In this document: in pieces, positions 13,873 through 22,737 of the stretch | Layout of the letters: every line of letters starts with the position of its first letter | Position numbering within the stretch: position 1 is the first letter of the stretch | Assembly (NCBI GenBank): GCA_017407835.1 | Contig: JAFQVV010000017.1 | Coordinates: 1-39,983 of the forward strand | Origin: Clostridia bacterium | GTDB lineage: Bacteria > Bacillota > Clostridia > Oscillospirales > CAG-272 | Direction of reading: 5' to 3' | DNA length: 39,983 bases | Translations under genes and position numbers: made by a program | The notes under the pieces: model-generated | What the model saw: only the letters and a program-made list of their open reading frames with translations | What the model was told of the DNA's origin: nothing | Databases searched by the model: none

Positions 13873-15265
13873 TACACAGCATGATCAGGGACGTAACCGT
13901 CCCGTGGTGCGCCGTCCGAGCCGTGTGCCGGCACAGTTCCCGAGCGGGGCGGCGGCACCCACGGCAGTGATGGATATAGAAACAACGGCGCCTGCGGTGA
14001 CGACTGAATCCATATCTCCGGTACAAGCGGGAAGCCCCTGTCATTCTCCTGCGCCAACGTCGGTTTCCCCGCGGCCTGACGCAAAACAGCCGGTCACCTC
14101 TGCATCGCAATCGGCTGCGTCCAAGCCGAGCGCAAAGAAGCTGCGCCGCTGTAAGCATCGCAAAACAGCGGGGCAGATTGTGGGCATGGTAATCGGACGC
14201 ACGCTGATTTTGCTGCTGACGGTCCTTGTGTTGGTTGTTGTGGGCGTTTTCGCGCTTTGCTATACCATTGCCAACGGGCCGAGCCCCACGATGCGGAATC
14301 AGCTTGTTCTGACCGCCATGCAGACCAGTGCTGCCAAGTGGGTGCCGGGGTTGTTTATGTCGGATGAAGAGGTTGAGCGGATTGTCGCCGACAGCCATGT
14401 CGTGCGGCAGGAAGAGATCAGCCTTGATGAATTTGCACCGACCACAAAAACAAATCAGGACGGCGAACCGATTGACGAGTGGGAGAATGCTATTGACGGA
14501 ATGATTTACGAGACGATCAGCGGACCTACCTTCAAGGGGTATGTGCTGTTGATCAAAGATCCTTCCCGTGTCTATGTTTCGACCGCAAGCGATTTCAAGA
14601 GCAATCAGCCGGGGATGCAGATCTTCGCGGGTGCCGATCGTGACGGGGCCGTGGCTGCCATCAACGGCGGCGAGTTTTGGGACGACGGCGGCGGAGGAAC
14701 GGGCGGTCAGCCGCTGGGTTTGACCTATTCGCTGGGGAAGATGGTATACAACGACTGGTCCACGCGGACCTTCATCGGGTTTGATGCCAATCATCAGCTC
14801 GTTGTTGCCGAGAAGATGACCCGTGCGCAGGCAGATGCGCTGGGCATTCGTGATGCCGTTTCCTTCCAGAACGGCAATACGCTGATCACCCATGATGGGG
14901 ATAAGGTTACGCTGCACTATAACGATGACAATACCGGCAAGGCTCAGCGCACCGCAATCGGTCAGCGCGCCGACGGAACGGTGATTATGATCGTCACCGA
15001 TGGTCGTACGGCGGCAAGCCTTGGTGCCACGCACAATGATATTATCGACGTGATGGTCAGTTATGGCGCGGTGACGGCGGGAATGCTTGACGGCGGTTCA
15101 TCTGCCATGATGTATTACCGCGATTGGTATACCAAGTACAATGTCGACGTCAATACGTTGGATGAAAACCAGCGCAAGGGGATGGTCAATAAATTTAAGG
15201 CATTTACACCGCCCCGATATATCCCGACCTACTTCATGGTCAAACCGGAGGAGGTGGGGGCATGA
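13853..15265 (+). CDS. Phosphodiester glycosidase (NAGPA-domain) membrane protein
   Basis: 470 residues. The start at 13853 follows GAAAGGAA, inside the end of the glycosyltransferase gene (GTG at 13838 is an alternative). The N-terminus is a Pro/Ala/Thr-rich disordered region with a basic patch, then one membrane helix (about 110-135). The extracellular NAGPA domain covers about 215-465: INGGEFW (268-274) and the C-terminal LDGGSSAMMYY (412-422) are its conserved loops. Family members hydrolyse sugar phosphodiesters, as in mannose-6-phosphate uncovering or processing of phosphorylated exopolysaccharide and teichoic-type polymers. The neighbouring polyprenyl-sugar synthase and lipid phosphatase support a role in surface glycan maturation. 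Confidence 0.88.
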   Translation: MNQMENNTQHDQGRNRPVVRRPSRVPAQFPSGAAAPTAVMDIETTAPAVTTESISPVQAGSPCHSPAPTSVSPRPDAKQPVTSASQSAASKPSAKKLRRCKHRKTAGQIVGMVIGRTLILLLTVLVLVVVGVFALCYTIANGPSPTMRNQLVLTAMQTSAAKWVPGLFMSDEEVERIVADSHVVRQEEISLDEFAPTTKTNQDGEPIDEWENAIDGMIYETISGPTFKGYVLLIKDPSRVYVSTASDFKSNQPGMQIFAGADRDGAVAAINGGEFWDDGGGGTGGQPLGLTYSLGKMVYNDWSTRTFIGFDANHQLVVAEKMTRAQADALGIRDAVSFQNGNTLITHDGDKVTLHYNDDNTGKAQRTAIGQRADGTVIMIVTDGRTAASLGATHNDIIDVMVSYGAVTAGMLDGGSSAMMYYRDWYTKYNVDVNTLDENQRKGMVNKFKAFTPPRYIPTYFMVKPEEVGA

Positions 15266-16362
15266 TGAACCGCAAAAAAACAAAACCTGCCTTTCGTATT
15301 CCTGTTTTCTACATATGTTTGGTGGTCTTTGTTGCCCTCGTGTTGGTTGCAATGGCGTGCGGATTGGCCTATCTGCGCGTGATTTTGACCGATTATGAAG
15401 CATCTCAGCCCAAATATGCCGCAGAGGAAGTCTTTGCCGAGTATTTCGCCGAGCCGGATTTTGCCGCGTTGGTTGAGATGTGTGAACTGCCCGAAAATGT
15501 CTCTCCGCTTGAAACAAAGGTGGGGTTTGCCGCTGAATTGACCGAACGGTATGCTTCTCTGCCCACATCTTATGCCGCCACCACGGCGGGTGCCGACGGA
15601 AGCCTCCGCTATCTGGTAAAAGCGGGGGAGCAGAAGATTGCCGTTTTTTCGTTGACTGTGGCTGAAGAGAAGAGCGAATTCGGGTTTGATCTGTATGAAA
15701 AAGGTGAAATTTCGCTCTATATTCGTCCCGAGGAGAGTGTGACGATCAGTGCTCCGGCAGGAAATGCGGTTTATGTCAATGGGACACTACTTGATGAGCA
15801 CTATATCATTGAAGATGGCATTAAAACCGACAGCTGTGCCCATATGCCCGAGGGAGTTGAAGGAATCACCTATACGACCTATGCCGTTGACAGTCTGCTC
15901 CGCGTACCGACGGTGGAGGTCAAGGCGCCCGATGGGACGGCAGCTCCTCTGGCAGAGGATCCCGAGACGGGGGTTCTGACGGCAGAGATTGTTTATGATG
16001 AAGCATTGGCAGATCAGTACAGCGAAAAGATGATTACCGTAGCGCAGAATTATGCCGCTTTCGTTATGCGGGATGCATGGTTCTCTTCCTTCTCCGGGTA
16101 TTTTGATCAAACGACCGATCTGTATCAGACCATTCGTCAGGTGCCGACTTCTTTTGTATGGGCACACGATGGATTTTCGTTTGAAGATGTCAGCGCAACC
16201 GAGTTTTATGCCTATGATGAGAATACCTTCTCCTGCCGCATTCGCTTTGTGCACCTTCTCCATCGCAATGGCAGAGAGGATTATACCGAGCAGTTTGATG
16301 TGACCTTCTATCTCCGCCGCGTCAACGGTGAATTCCTTATCTACGACATGGTCAACAATTGA
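15262..16362 (+). CDS. Membrane-anchored extracellular protein, unknown function
   Basis: 366 residues. Translation overlaps the previous stop by 4 bases (ATGA) behind GGAGGAGG. A basic N-terminus and one membrane helix (about 12-37) place the rest outside the cell. Two cystatin- or NTF2-like halves can be guessed: about 50-130 (YAAEEVFAEYFAEPDFAALVEM ... KIAVFSLTV) and about 245-365, which ends in VTFYLRRVNGEFLIYDMVNN, a typical NTF2-like last strand. The middle (VTISAPAGNAVYVNG) looks like a small beta domain. No catalytic motif is seen. Its place between the NAGPA glycosidase and the PAP2 phosphatase suggests a structural or accessory role in the same envelope pathway. Confidence 0.8.
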   Translation: MMNRKKTKPAFRIPVFYICLVVFVALVLVAMACGLAYLRVILTDYEASQPKYAAEEVFAEYFAEPDFAALVEMCELPENVSPLETKVGFAAELTERYASLPTSYAATTAGADGSLRYLVKAGEQKIAVFSLTVAEEKSEFGFDLYEKGEISLYIRPEESVTISAPAGNAVYVNGTLLDEHYIIEDGIKTDSCAHMPEGVEGITYTTYAVDSLLRVPTVEVKAPDGTAAPLAEDPETGVLTAEIVYDEALADQYSEKMITVAQNYAAFVMRDAWFSSFSGYFDQTTDLYQTIRQVPTSFVWAHDGFSFEDVSATEFYAYDENTFSCRIRFVHLLHRNGREDYTEQFDVTFYLRRVNGEFLIYDMVNN

Positions 16363-16378
16363 ACGACAGGAGTCATGA

Positions 16379-16936
16379 ATGATGGATATTTTTCTTCCCT
16401 TTGATTTTGCCGTCCTCGATTGGATTGCTGAGCATCTGCGCTGTGCTTTTCTTGATGTGCTGATGCCCCTGATTACCCGTCTCGGCGATGAGGGGATCTT
16501 CTGGATCGCCGTGGCAGTGTTGATGCTTATTTTCCCCAAAACCCGAAAGGCGGGTGCCATGCTTGGCGTGGCGATGCTGCTGGGATTGCTGATCGGCAAC
16601 AAATGTCTCAAGCCGCTCATTGCCCGCATCCGTCCCTACGATCTGCGGGAGATTATCCCCTATCTGATTGAACCCGAGTCTTCCAAATCCTTCCCCTCGG
16701 GACATACGCTTGTCAGCTTTGAGGCGGCCACTGTGCTGATGCTTCGTTACCGCAAGCCGTGGGGCATTCTTGCGTTGATCGCGGCGTTTTTGGTGGGCTT
16801 TTCGCGACTGTATCTGTTTGTGCATTATCCCACCGATGTGATCGGCGGTATTTTGCTCGGCGTACTCTTCGGTTTCTGCGGCATGTGGATTGTGAATGCC
16901 GTGACCGGGCTTTGGCAGAAGCGAAAGAAGGCATAA
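16379..16936 (+). CDS. PAP2-family membrane phosphatase
   Basis: 185 residues with five to six membrane helices. All three motifs of the family are intact: KX6RP (K78 ... R85-P86), PSGH (106-109) and SRX5HX3D (S142, R143, H149, D153), giving the phosphohistidine-forming His149 with its Asp relay. Substrates in the family are lipid phosphates such as undecaprenyl pyrophosphate or phosphatidic acid. At the end of a polyprenyl-sugar operon, carrier-lipid recycling is the natural guess. CAGGAG lies 6 bases before the ATG at 16379 (ATG at 16382 also possible). It ends at a bidirectional terminator. Confidence 0.92.
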   Translation: MMDIFLPFDFAVLDWIAEHLRCAFLDVLMPLITRLGDEGIFWIAVAVLMLIFPKTRKAGAMLGVAMLLGLLIGNKCLKPLIARIRPYDLREIIPYLIEPESSKSFPSGHTLVSFEAATVLMLRYRKPWGILALIAAFLVGFSRLYLFVHYPTDVIGGILLGVLFGFCGMWIVNAVTGLWQKRKKA

Positions 16937-16956
16937 ATCGGCCGATTTATCCTGCG

Positions 16957-17005
16957 AAAATAAAACAAGCGGATACCGCTGTGCGGTATCCGCTTGTTTT
17001 ATTTT
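16957..17005. terminator. Bidirectional terminator between convergent genes
   Basis: A 23-bp perfect stem (16957-16979 with 16983-17005) around a 3-base loop, AAAATAAAACAAGC on one arm and its complement on the other, so each strand ends in a T-rich tail. It reaches into the stop codon of the minus-strand gene. Confidence 0.95.
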
Positions 17006-17691
17006 CCGATTTGTTCGCGCAGTGCTTGCAGTGCATCCGACAACCCGCCGATACGATCGATGATGCCTGCCTCAACTGCCTCATGTCCGTCGATAATCGA
17101 ACCGACATCGGTGGCAATTTCGTCGGGCTTCATCATCAGTTCGCGCAGACGGTCAATGTCAGCATTGGAGTGATCGGCAATAAAGTGCAGAATCCGTTCC
17201 TGCATATGCTGAAAATAGCGGAATGTCTGGGGAACTCCCACCACAAGTCCCGTCATGCGCACGGGATGAATGGTCATGGTGGCGGTGGGAACGATCAGTG
17301 AGACCTTTGCCGAGACGGCAAGGGGAACGCCGATCGAATGTCCCCCCCCAAGTACCAGGGAAGCGGTGGGCTTTTTCATGCTTGCGATCATCTCGGCAAT
17401 GGCAAGCCCTGCCTCGACATCGCCCCCCATGGTGTTCAGCACCACAAGCAGTCCATCGATTTCGTCGCTCTCTTCAATGGCGGCAAGCAAGGGAATGATG
17501 TGCTCATATTTTGTTGCCTTTTGGTTGTCGCCGAGCAGATAATGCCCTTCAATTTGCCCGATGATCGACAGGCAGTGGATGCTTTCACGGGCGTTTTTCG
17601 CCACAATTGAGCCGCTTTTGATAATGCCCTCAAAGGTGTCTTTTTCCTTCTCGGCAGTGTTTTCTGTGGTGGATTGACTTTCGTTTTCCAT
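16999..17691 (-). CDS. tepA: ClpP-like serine protease, TepA (translocation-enhancing) type
   Basis: 230 residues. The start at 17691 is set by AAAGGAG seven bases upstream; the longer in-frame form to 17757 lacks a ribosome site. After an acidic, disordered 35-residue N-terminus comes a ClpP/crotonase-fold domain. GGGHSIGVP holds the nucleophile Ser119 and MTIHPV the His142, and NTMGGDVEAG is the oxyanion-side loop. TepA proteins of Bacillus and Clostridia lack a transit peptide and are thought to degrade signal peptides or aid secretion at the membrane. It stands 149 bases downstream of the CPBP gene on the same strand, so some read-through from that operon is possible. An inverted repeat (TTTACCC / GGGTAAA, 17720-17740) lies just before the start. 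Confidence 0.85.
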   Translation of the reverse strand: MENESQSTTENTAEKEKDTFEGIIKSGSIVAKNARESIHCLSIIGQIEGHYLLGDNQKATKYEHIIPLLAAIEESDEIDGLLVVLNTMGGDVEAGLAIAEMIASMKKPTASLVLGGGHSIGVPLAVSAKVSLIVPTATMTIHPVRMTGLVVGVPQTFRYFQHMQERILHFIADHSNADIDRLRELMMKPDEIATDVGSIIDGHEAVEAGIIDRIGGLSDALQALREQIGK

Positions 17692-17719
17692 GCGTGTTCT
17701 CCTTTTTGTTTGATGGTAG

Positions 17720-17740
17720 TTTACCCCAAACGCGGGTAAA
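17720..17740. promoter_or_regulatory. Inverted repeat upstream of the tepA-like gene
   Basis: TTTACCC (17720-17726) and GGGTAAA (17734-17740) form a 7-bp inverted repeat with a 7-base gap, 29 bases before the start codon. It could be an operator or a 5' hairpin. No clear sigma-A promoter was found here. Confidence 0.35.
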
Positions 17741-17840
17741 TCTTGCATGAAAAACAAAGGAGACAGAAAAATTTTACCGATTCATTCAATATGGGTATTG
17801 TTTTTTCGGGCGGGATGGCGAGTCGAGAGCATACACATGA

Positions 17841-18803
17841 TTATTGTGAAACGATGGAAAATACCATCATTGCGGCACACAATACAAAGAAGAGGAGGAG
17901 ACCGAGATCAAGAAAAACGGCGCGGGGCTGCTCGACGGTGGCAGAAAAGCGAAGCCGTTTGCGGCAGACAAGTGCAAGAATCAATGCTGCAATCGCAGAG
18001 CCGATCATGAGTGCGTAATAGCCAAAGAGGAGTGCGATCTCGGGCAGATGGGAAAGCATCGTTTCAAGCACGGCTGATGTTTCGGGCATCCCTGTACTGT
18101 AGAGATCAAGCATTGGCTGCAGGCGGCGAATCAGCCAAGGGATAAAAACCCCGCCGCAGAGATTGATCGCAGCGTGCAGTGAGACGGCATACCGCAGCTT
18201 GCCTGTGCGCAGATAAACATAGCCGAGCACAAGGCCGATCAAAAAGGCATAGAAAAATTGATGTAAGTTCAAATGGAAGGCGCCGAACATCAGTGCCGAG
18301 AGCAGAATTGCGGTTCGGTCCCCCCATTTTCGTGTGCGGTCAATGAGCAGTCGGCGGAAGATAAATTCCTCCCCCAGCGGTGCGATGATGACAGTACAGA
18401 TGAAAATGATCCCAAGGTTGCCGTTGAGGATCAATTCGCTGATGTTGTTGACAAGCGGCTTGCCGCGCAGGATGCCGATCCATGTTGTCAGCATCGTGCC
18501 GATCATACTGCCGATAAACATCAAACCAAAGGTCATCAACAGTGCCAGCAGCCAACCGCCCACTGTCATTTTACTTGTGTCATCGGGCATACGGGCGAGG
18601 ACTTCCTCTTTTCGCAGGACAAGCAGGCAGAACGGAAGCGCAATGCCGTAGAGGGGGAGAAAGCTGAGTATCCAAACGTAGAGGGAATGCGTTGTGATCG
18701 CCGGCCACAGGAGCTGGGCCAGCAGCGCCAGGCCAAACTGGCTTGTCAGCAGGACAGCCAGCAGGGCAAAGAAAGCAAAGCCGGTGCGGGACGGTCGGAA
18801 CAT
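17841..18803 (-). CDS. CPBP-family intramembrane metalloprotease
   Basis: 320 residues, about eight membrane helices. The ATG at 18803 sits 7 bases after AGGAGG (a TTG two codons earlier is rejected). The catalytic set of the CAAX-protease/bacteriocin-processing family is complete: EEFIFR (E145, E146, R150), FGAFH (H177) and HAAIN (H210, N214). Members cleave prenylated proteins, process or confer immunity to bacteriocins, or act in envelope regulation. The gene is last in an operon behind the ABC ATPase (11-base gap) and permease, so it probably works with that transporter at the membrane. No prenyl pathway is visible nearby, so peptide processing or immunity is the more likely guess. Confidence 0.92.
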   Translation of the reverse strand: MFRPSRTGFAFFALLAVLLTSQFGLALLAQLLWPAITTHSLYVWILSFLPLYGIALPFCLLVLRKEEVLARMPDDTSKMTVGGWLLALLMTFGLMFIGSMIGTMLTTWIGILRGKPLVNNISELILNGNLGIIFICTVIIAPLGEEFIFRRLLIDRTRKWGDRTAILLSALMFGAFHLNLHQFFYAFLIGLVLGYVYLRTGKLRYAVSLHAAINLCGGVFIPWLIRRLQPMLDLYSTGMPETSAVLETMLSHLPEIALLFGYYALMIGSAIAALILALVCRKRLRFSATVEQPRAVFLDLGLLLFFVLCAAMMVFSIVSQ

Positions 18804-18814
18804 GATCAATCCTC

Positions 18815-19513
18815 CTATGCGGGAATTTTTCCGCGGATGTGCCGAAGGATGCCGTCATCCATTTCGTAAACAGTGTCGGCAATGTCGGCCACTTGCGGGT
18901 CGTGGGTTACGAAGAGCAGAGTCTGCTCGAAGCGTTTGATCGAACTGTGGAGCAGCGTGAGAAGTTCTTCGGTGGAGCAGCGGTCAAGGCTGCCCGTGGG
19001 CTCGTCGGCAAAGAGGATCCGAGGGCGGTTGATTATGGCACGGGCGATGGCCACTCGCTGCTGCTGTCCGCCCGAGAGCTGAGCGGGGAAGTGTTTGCGG
19101 CGATCGGACAGATGGAGTTGATCGCAGAGCTCCTCCAGATAGGTCATGGAGGCGGGCTTTTCGCTAATGAGGGCAGGCATGAGAATGTTTTCTTCAGCGG
19201 TTAGCACCGGGAGCAGGTGAAATTGCTGAAAAACAAACCCCAGGGCATGACAGCGGAAGGTAGAACGCTCCCGCTCGGACATCCGCAGGATGTCTCGGCC
19301 GTCAATGAAGATTTCGCCGGCGGTGGGGGGCTCCATTCCCGCGAGAAGGTGCAGGAGGGTGGATTTTCCCGAGCCCGACCGCCCCATGATTGCGGTGATG
19401 CTGCCCCGTCGCAGGGTGAGATTGCAGTTGTCCACAGCGCGGATGGAGCATTCCCCCTGGCGGTAGATCCGGGTGAGCTGTCTGCACTGCAGGATAATAT
19501 CGGTTTGTTCCAT
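18815..19513 (-). CDS. ABC transporter ATP-binding protein, MacB/LolD type
   Basis: 232 residues. The start at 19513 follows AGGAGG with 7 bases spacing and shares one base with the stop of the permease gene (TGATG). Walker A is GRSGSGKS (44-51), the signature LSGGQQQR (about 143-150) and Walker B ILFADEPTG (about 165-173), followed by the His-loop FVTHD. This subfamily drives FtsX-like permeases that export peptides, antibiotics or lipoproteins or act as mechanotransmitters rather than importers. The permease upstream and CPBP protease downstream are its operon partners. Confidence 0.95.
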   Translation of the reverse strand: MEQTDIILQCRQLTRIYRQGECSIRAVDNCNLTLRRGSITAIMGRSGSGKSTLLHLLAGMEPPTAGEIFIDGRDILRMSERERSTFRCHALGFVFQQFHLLPVLTAEENILMPALISEKPASMTYLEELCDQLHLSDRRKHFPAQLSGGQQQRVAIARAIINRPRILFADEPTGSLDRCSTEELLTLLHSSIKRFEQTLLFVTHDPQVADIADTVYEMDDGILRHIRGKIPA

Positions 19514-21219
19514 CAGAAATCCTCCTTGAGCAGAGCTGCGGGATTTTGTCCTGCAATGCCGCGGATGAAGCGGCGGCAGATCCATGCGTGGATACCGAGG
19601 TGGAGGCCGCCGAGTCCCGCCATGAGGGGGACAACAAACATGGGACGCAGGAGAGGGCTTCCCTCGGTGAAGAGCAGAATGAAGATGGCCGACGCGGCCA
19701 GGCTGATGCAGAGGGAAAGCGATGCGATCATCAGCGTGGGACGGCAGAAAAGGGACAGACGGCGGCTGTCTATGCCCATGGCAAGGAGAATGGCAAATTC
19801 CCCGTTTCGCCGCCGCAGGGAGGCATATCCCTCGGCGGCCAGCACCGCCAGGGCGGCAAGATAGAGCAGGGCAGCTTCAAGCAGATAGAAGACGGTGTTG
19901 ATGTTGCTCTGCAGAATGACCAGCCGATCGTTGAGGAAATGATCAAAAAAGAGTAGGCCGTCGGCGGTTGCCATGGTCTCCAGGACCGGACGGAGCGCAT
20001 CGGCATCGGTAGCGGCGCACCAGATGCGGACACCGCCGTAACTGCCGTCATCGTAGGGATGGAGCGGCTCGAGGTGCTCCACTTCCGGCAGTTGGGCGAT
20101 TTCTGCGTACCGTTCGGCGCAAAGGGGGAGTTGCCCCATGTGCAGGGAAAAGGTGCAATCGGTAACTTCTGCCTGAGCACGGACGCCGTGGGCGAAGATG
20201 GCGAGCAAAACAAAGAAAAGCGAAAGGCAGAGGAGTGCTGCTTGGCGGAGAACTGCGGCAAGGGCGGTGCGCCCGTTGCGGAGTAGATACAGGATGGGAT
20301 AGCCCCCAAGCCCTTTCCGCAGAAGGGAGGGGCCGGTGAGAGAGGGCGTGCTGTCGCCAATGCCGTCCCCGCGGCGCTCGGTCTTGCGCAGATGGTGGCG
20401 GGTTGTCAGCACAATGGCTGCAGCACTTATACCCATCTGAATGAGGATAAAGCCCAGAGTCTCCGGGATGGGGATGGCGAAGCGCATCTGCCAGTAATCG
20501 GCGGTGAAATGTCGTGCGAGGAAGATGCAAAATGCGCGGAAGATCAGCGCGGCGGCAGGCACGGCAAAAACTGCCGAGGCGAAAAAGAGCAGGATATACT
20601 GGAGAAGAAGCAGGCGGGTAATTTTGCCAGGGGACATCCCGAAACTGCGCATGGCGGCATAATCGTCCCCGTCCTGCACCAGCTTAATGCCCACAGCGGA
20701 TCCGATGCTGAAGGCGGTGAACAGCCCCAGTATCAGCATGAACGGAGAGACCTGCAGCCAAAAGACCGAGGTGGCGGCAGCCAAATAGTCCCGGTTGATC
20801 CAGTTAGGCATCGGCCCATACATTTCATAATAGGTATTTCCTACGCAGAGAGAGGAGTTGATCAGGCCTGTATCCCGGAGAATCCGATCGCAGTTGTCCC
20901 GCAGACGGGCGGGATCTCCATCGTTCAGAAGAATATGTGCAGTGTAGCTTTCTCCCGTCCAGTGCGCTTCGGCAGAACGGACATAGGGAAGCTCGGCAAT
21001 GGAGGAAATCTCTTCCAGAGAAAGGCGGGGGAGTTGGAGATGCCCATTGACGGCGGTGCGGTCAATTTCCGCCAGATAGGAGCCGTACTGCATGAACAGC
21101 ATATTCAAGGCAATGAGCAGCCCGGCAAAGCAGCACAGAAAACCACCGAGAAATGCAGTCGGGCGGCGGCGCAGTTCACGCAGGGCATAGGTGGGGATGA
21201 TGCGGCAGGGCGGATGCAT
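19513..21219 (-). CDS. ABC transporter permease with FtsX-like domains
   Basis: 568 residues. The start at 21219 has GGGAGGT upstream. An N-terminal helix (about 21-43) is followed by an extracellular domain (about 50-150), three helices (about 155-180, 208-235, 253-278), a second unit with a helix near 328-350, another extracellular domain and a final helix group (about 433-455, 487-510, 520-545). This is the duplicated FtsX layout of single-chain permeases used by bacitracin-type and MacB-like exporters. DYAAMRSFGMSPGKI and FAILLAMGIDSRRL are the two coupling segments, each of the RxxG(M/I)s type. Substrate unknown. It heads the minus-strand operon permease-ATPase-CPBP. Confidence 0.88.
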   Translation of the reverse strand: MHPPCRIIPTYALRELRRRPTAFLGGFLCCFAGLLIALNMLFMQYGSYLAEIDRTAVNGHLQLPRLSLEEISSIAELPYVRSAEAHWTGESYTAHILLNDGDPARLRDNCDRILRDTGLINSSLCVGNTYYEMYGPMPNWINRDYLAAATSVFWLQVSPFMLILGLFTAFSIGSAVGIKLVQDGDDYAAMRSFGMSPGKITRLLLLQYILLFFASAVFAVPAAALIFRAFCIFLARHFTADYWQMRFAIPIPETLGFILIQMGISAAAIVLTTRHHLRKTERRGDGIGDSTPSLTGPSLLRKGLGGYPILYLLRNGRTALAAVLRQAALLCLSLFFVLLAIFAHGVRAQAEVTDCTFSLHMGQLPLCAERYAEIAQLPEVEHLEPLHPYDDGSYGGVRIWCAATDADALRPVLETMATADGLLFFDHFLNDRLVILQSNINTVFYLLEAALLYLAALAVLAAEGYASLRRRNGEFAILLAMGIDSRRLSLFCRPTLMIASLSLCISLAASAIFILLFTEGSPLLRPMFVVPLMAGLGGLHLGIHAWICRRFIRGIAGQNPAALLKEDF

Positions 21220-21268
21220 GGTTGACCTCCCTTCATGTTCCCGGGGGAGTTTTTTGAGGCGGATTCGG

Positions 21269-21296
21269 GGGGAACTTTTTTGAAAAAAAGTTTCCC
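21269..21296 (-). terminator. Probable terminator after asnA
   Basis: On the minus strand GGGAAAC plus a T-run faces an A-run plus GTTCCC, forming a near-perfect inverted repeat just downstream of the asnA stop. The stem is mostly A-T and the loop very short, so it could instead be a dispersed repeat. Confidence 0.45.
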
Positions 21297-21315
21297 TCGA
21301 TATTCCCGATAAATC

Positions 21316-22320
21316 TTACAGCAGTTGAATACCGTTCTCGCGGCAGGCCTTCACGGTGTCTTCGGGCCAGATGGAGGACTGAACCTCCCCAACGTGCGCT
21401 TTACGCAGGAAGAACATACACAGTCTCGACTGACCGATGCCTCCGCCGATGGTGTAGGGCAGCTCGCCTCGCAGCAGGGCGGCATGGAAGGGCAGGCTTG
21501 CCCGCTCGGTGCAGCCCCGGATGGTCAGCTGGCGCATCAACGATTCTTCATCCACACGGATACCCATGGAGGAGAGCTCCAGAGCGATGTCAAGCACGGG
21601 GTAATAAACGATGATGTCACCGTTGAGAGCCCAGTCATCGTAATCGGGGGCGCGGCCGTCGTGGGGTTTGCCGTTGCGCAGAGAGCCGCCGATCTGCTCA
21701 AGGAAAATAGCGCCGAATTCCTTGGCGGCAAGGTATTCCCGCTCCTTGGCGGTCTTGTCGGGGTAGCGGTCGAAGAGCTCTTGGGAGGTGATAAAGGTAA
21801 TCTCCTCAGGGAGCATACGGCCGGCGAAGGAATAGTCCTCGGCAATGTAGCGCTCGGTGTGCTTGATCACCTCATAAATGCGGCGGACGGTGGTGCGCAG
21901 GGTATCCTGCGTACGCTCGGCGTGGGTAATGATTTTCTCCCAGTCCCACTGGTCTACGAAAATGGAGTGGATATTGTCGGTGTCCTCGTCGCGGCGGATG
22001 GCGTTCATGTCGGTGTAAAGCCCCTCACCGGCTTCGAAGTTGTATACGCCCAGGGCATATCGCTTCCACTTGGCCAGCGACTGCACGATCTCGGCTTCAC
22101 AGCCGGTTTCTCCCAGGTCAAAGCTGACGGGACGTTCCACCCCATTGAGGGTATCATTGAGTCCGCTGCCCACCGGAACAAACAGGGGGGCGGAGACACG
22201 GGTGAGGTTGAGCTCGATGGCAAGATCGCGCTCAAAGAAATCCTTAACTTTTTTGATGGCAACCTCGGTCTGACGGAGGTCGAGCAGGGAGCGGTAGCCC
22301 GCAGGTACAGTAAGAGACAT
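21316..22320 (-). CDS. asnA: Aspartate-ammonia ligase (asparagine synthetase A)
   Basis: 334 residues, the normal AsnA length. It makes asparagine from aspartate, ammonia and ATP using a class II aminoacyl-tRNA-synthetase-like fold. Recognisable blocks: [27 protein letters not shown] (about 42-68), [36 protein letters not shown] and the C-terminal [15 protein letters not shown], which carries the ATP-binding motif 3 arginine. AAAGGAAA lies 9 bases before the ATG at 22320. It is a single gene, oriented away from the small gene at 22487. No T-box or other leader is visible in the 166 bases between. Confidence 0.96.
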   Translation of the reverse strand: MSLTVPAGYRSLLDLRQTEVAIKKVKDFFERDLAIELNLTRVSAPLFVPVGSGLNDTLNGVERPVSFDLGETGCEAEIVQSLAKWKRYALGVYNFEAGEGLYTDMNAIRRDEDTDNIHSIFVDQWDWEKIITHAERTQDTLRTTVRRIYEVIKHTERYIAEDYSFAGRMLPEEITFITSQELFDRYPDKTAKEREYLAAKEFGAIFLEQIGGSLRNGKPHDGRAPDYDDWALNGDIIVYYPVLDIALELSSMGIRVDEESLMRQLTIRGCTERASLPFHAALLRGELPYTIGGGIGQSRLCMFFLRKAHVGEVQSSIWPEDTVKACRENGIQLL

Positions 22321-22408
22321 GGCATTGTTTCCTTTTTTATATAGAATTGGTTTGTTGACAGGATAATTTATGCAGCCGGGCGTTCAGAAAATGTTTTCGC
22401 GGTGGGAC

Positions 22409-22437
22409 TTGACTTGCAGTCCCGAGTGGAGTATAAT
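22409..22437 (+). promoter_or_regulatory. Sigma-A promoter of the small leader-like gene
   Basis: TTGACT at 22409-22414, a 17-base spacer and TATAAT at 22432-22437; the start codon is 49 bases further on. Confidence 0.85.
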
Positions 22438-22486
22438 CAATATACGGCATCTGCCGCACACTGCAACCAAAGAGGAGAGATGACAG

Positions 22487-22729
22487 ATGAATCTGAACGA
22501 GACGCAAATCAAAGAAAAAATCGAAGAGATTACCGAAAAAATCAAAAACAGCGATGATCTGCTTGACGATTTCAAGCGTGAGCCCGTCAAAACGCTGGAG
22601 AAGCTGCTGGATATCGACCTTCCCGATGAACTGATTGAAAAAATCGTAGATGGGGTAAAGGCGAAGATCACGGTGGACCGTGCTTCGGATCTGCTGGGGG
22701 GTCTTAGTGGTTTGTTCAAAAAGAAATAA
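22487..22729 (+). CDS. Small helical protein resembling NHLP/Nif11-type leader sequences
   Basis: 80 residues, very rich in Lys, Glu, Asp, Ile and Leu. AGAGGAGA precedes the ATG at 22487. The middle FKREPVKTLEKLLDIDLPDELIEKIVDG (about 29-56) follows the pattern of nitrile-hydratase-like leader peptides (f..DP...L.e..gidLP.g..v.v), and the end reads DLLGG-LSGLFKKK, with a double glycine and a short basic tail. It has its own strong promoter and terminator, so it is probably highly expressed. It may be a precursor-type leader, but comparable small proteins occur widely in gut Clostridia without known modification genes, and no modifying enzyme lies in the window. A structural or binding protein is equally possible. 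Confidence 0.75.
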   Translation: MNLNETQIKEKIEEITEKIKNSDDLLDDFKREPVKTLEKLLDIDLPDELIEKIVDGVKAKITVDRASDLLGGLSGLFKKK

Positions 22730-22737
22730 TTTTTGGG

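Noticed and set aside
13805..15034. Open frame of 409 codons on the minus strand
   Set aside because: Shadow of the NAGPA glycosidase gene, whose catalytic loops are clear.
21325..22344. Open frame of 339 codons on the plus strand
   Set aside because: Antisense of asnA; Gly/Val-rich translation typical of a shadow.
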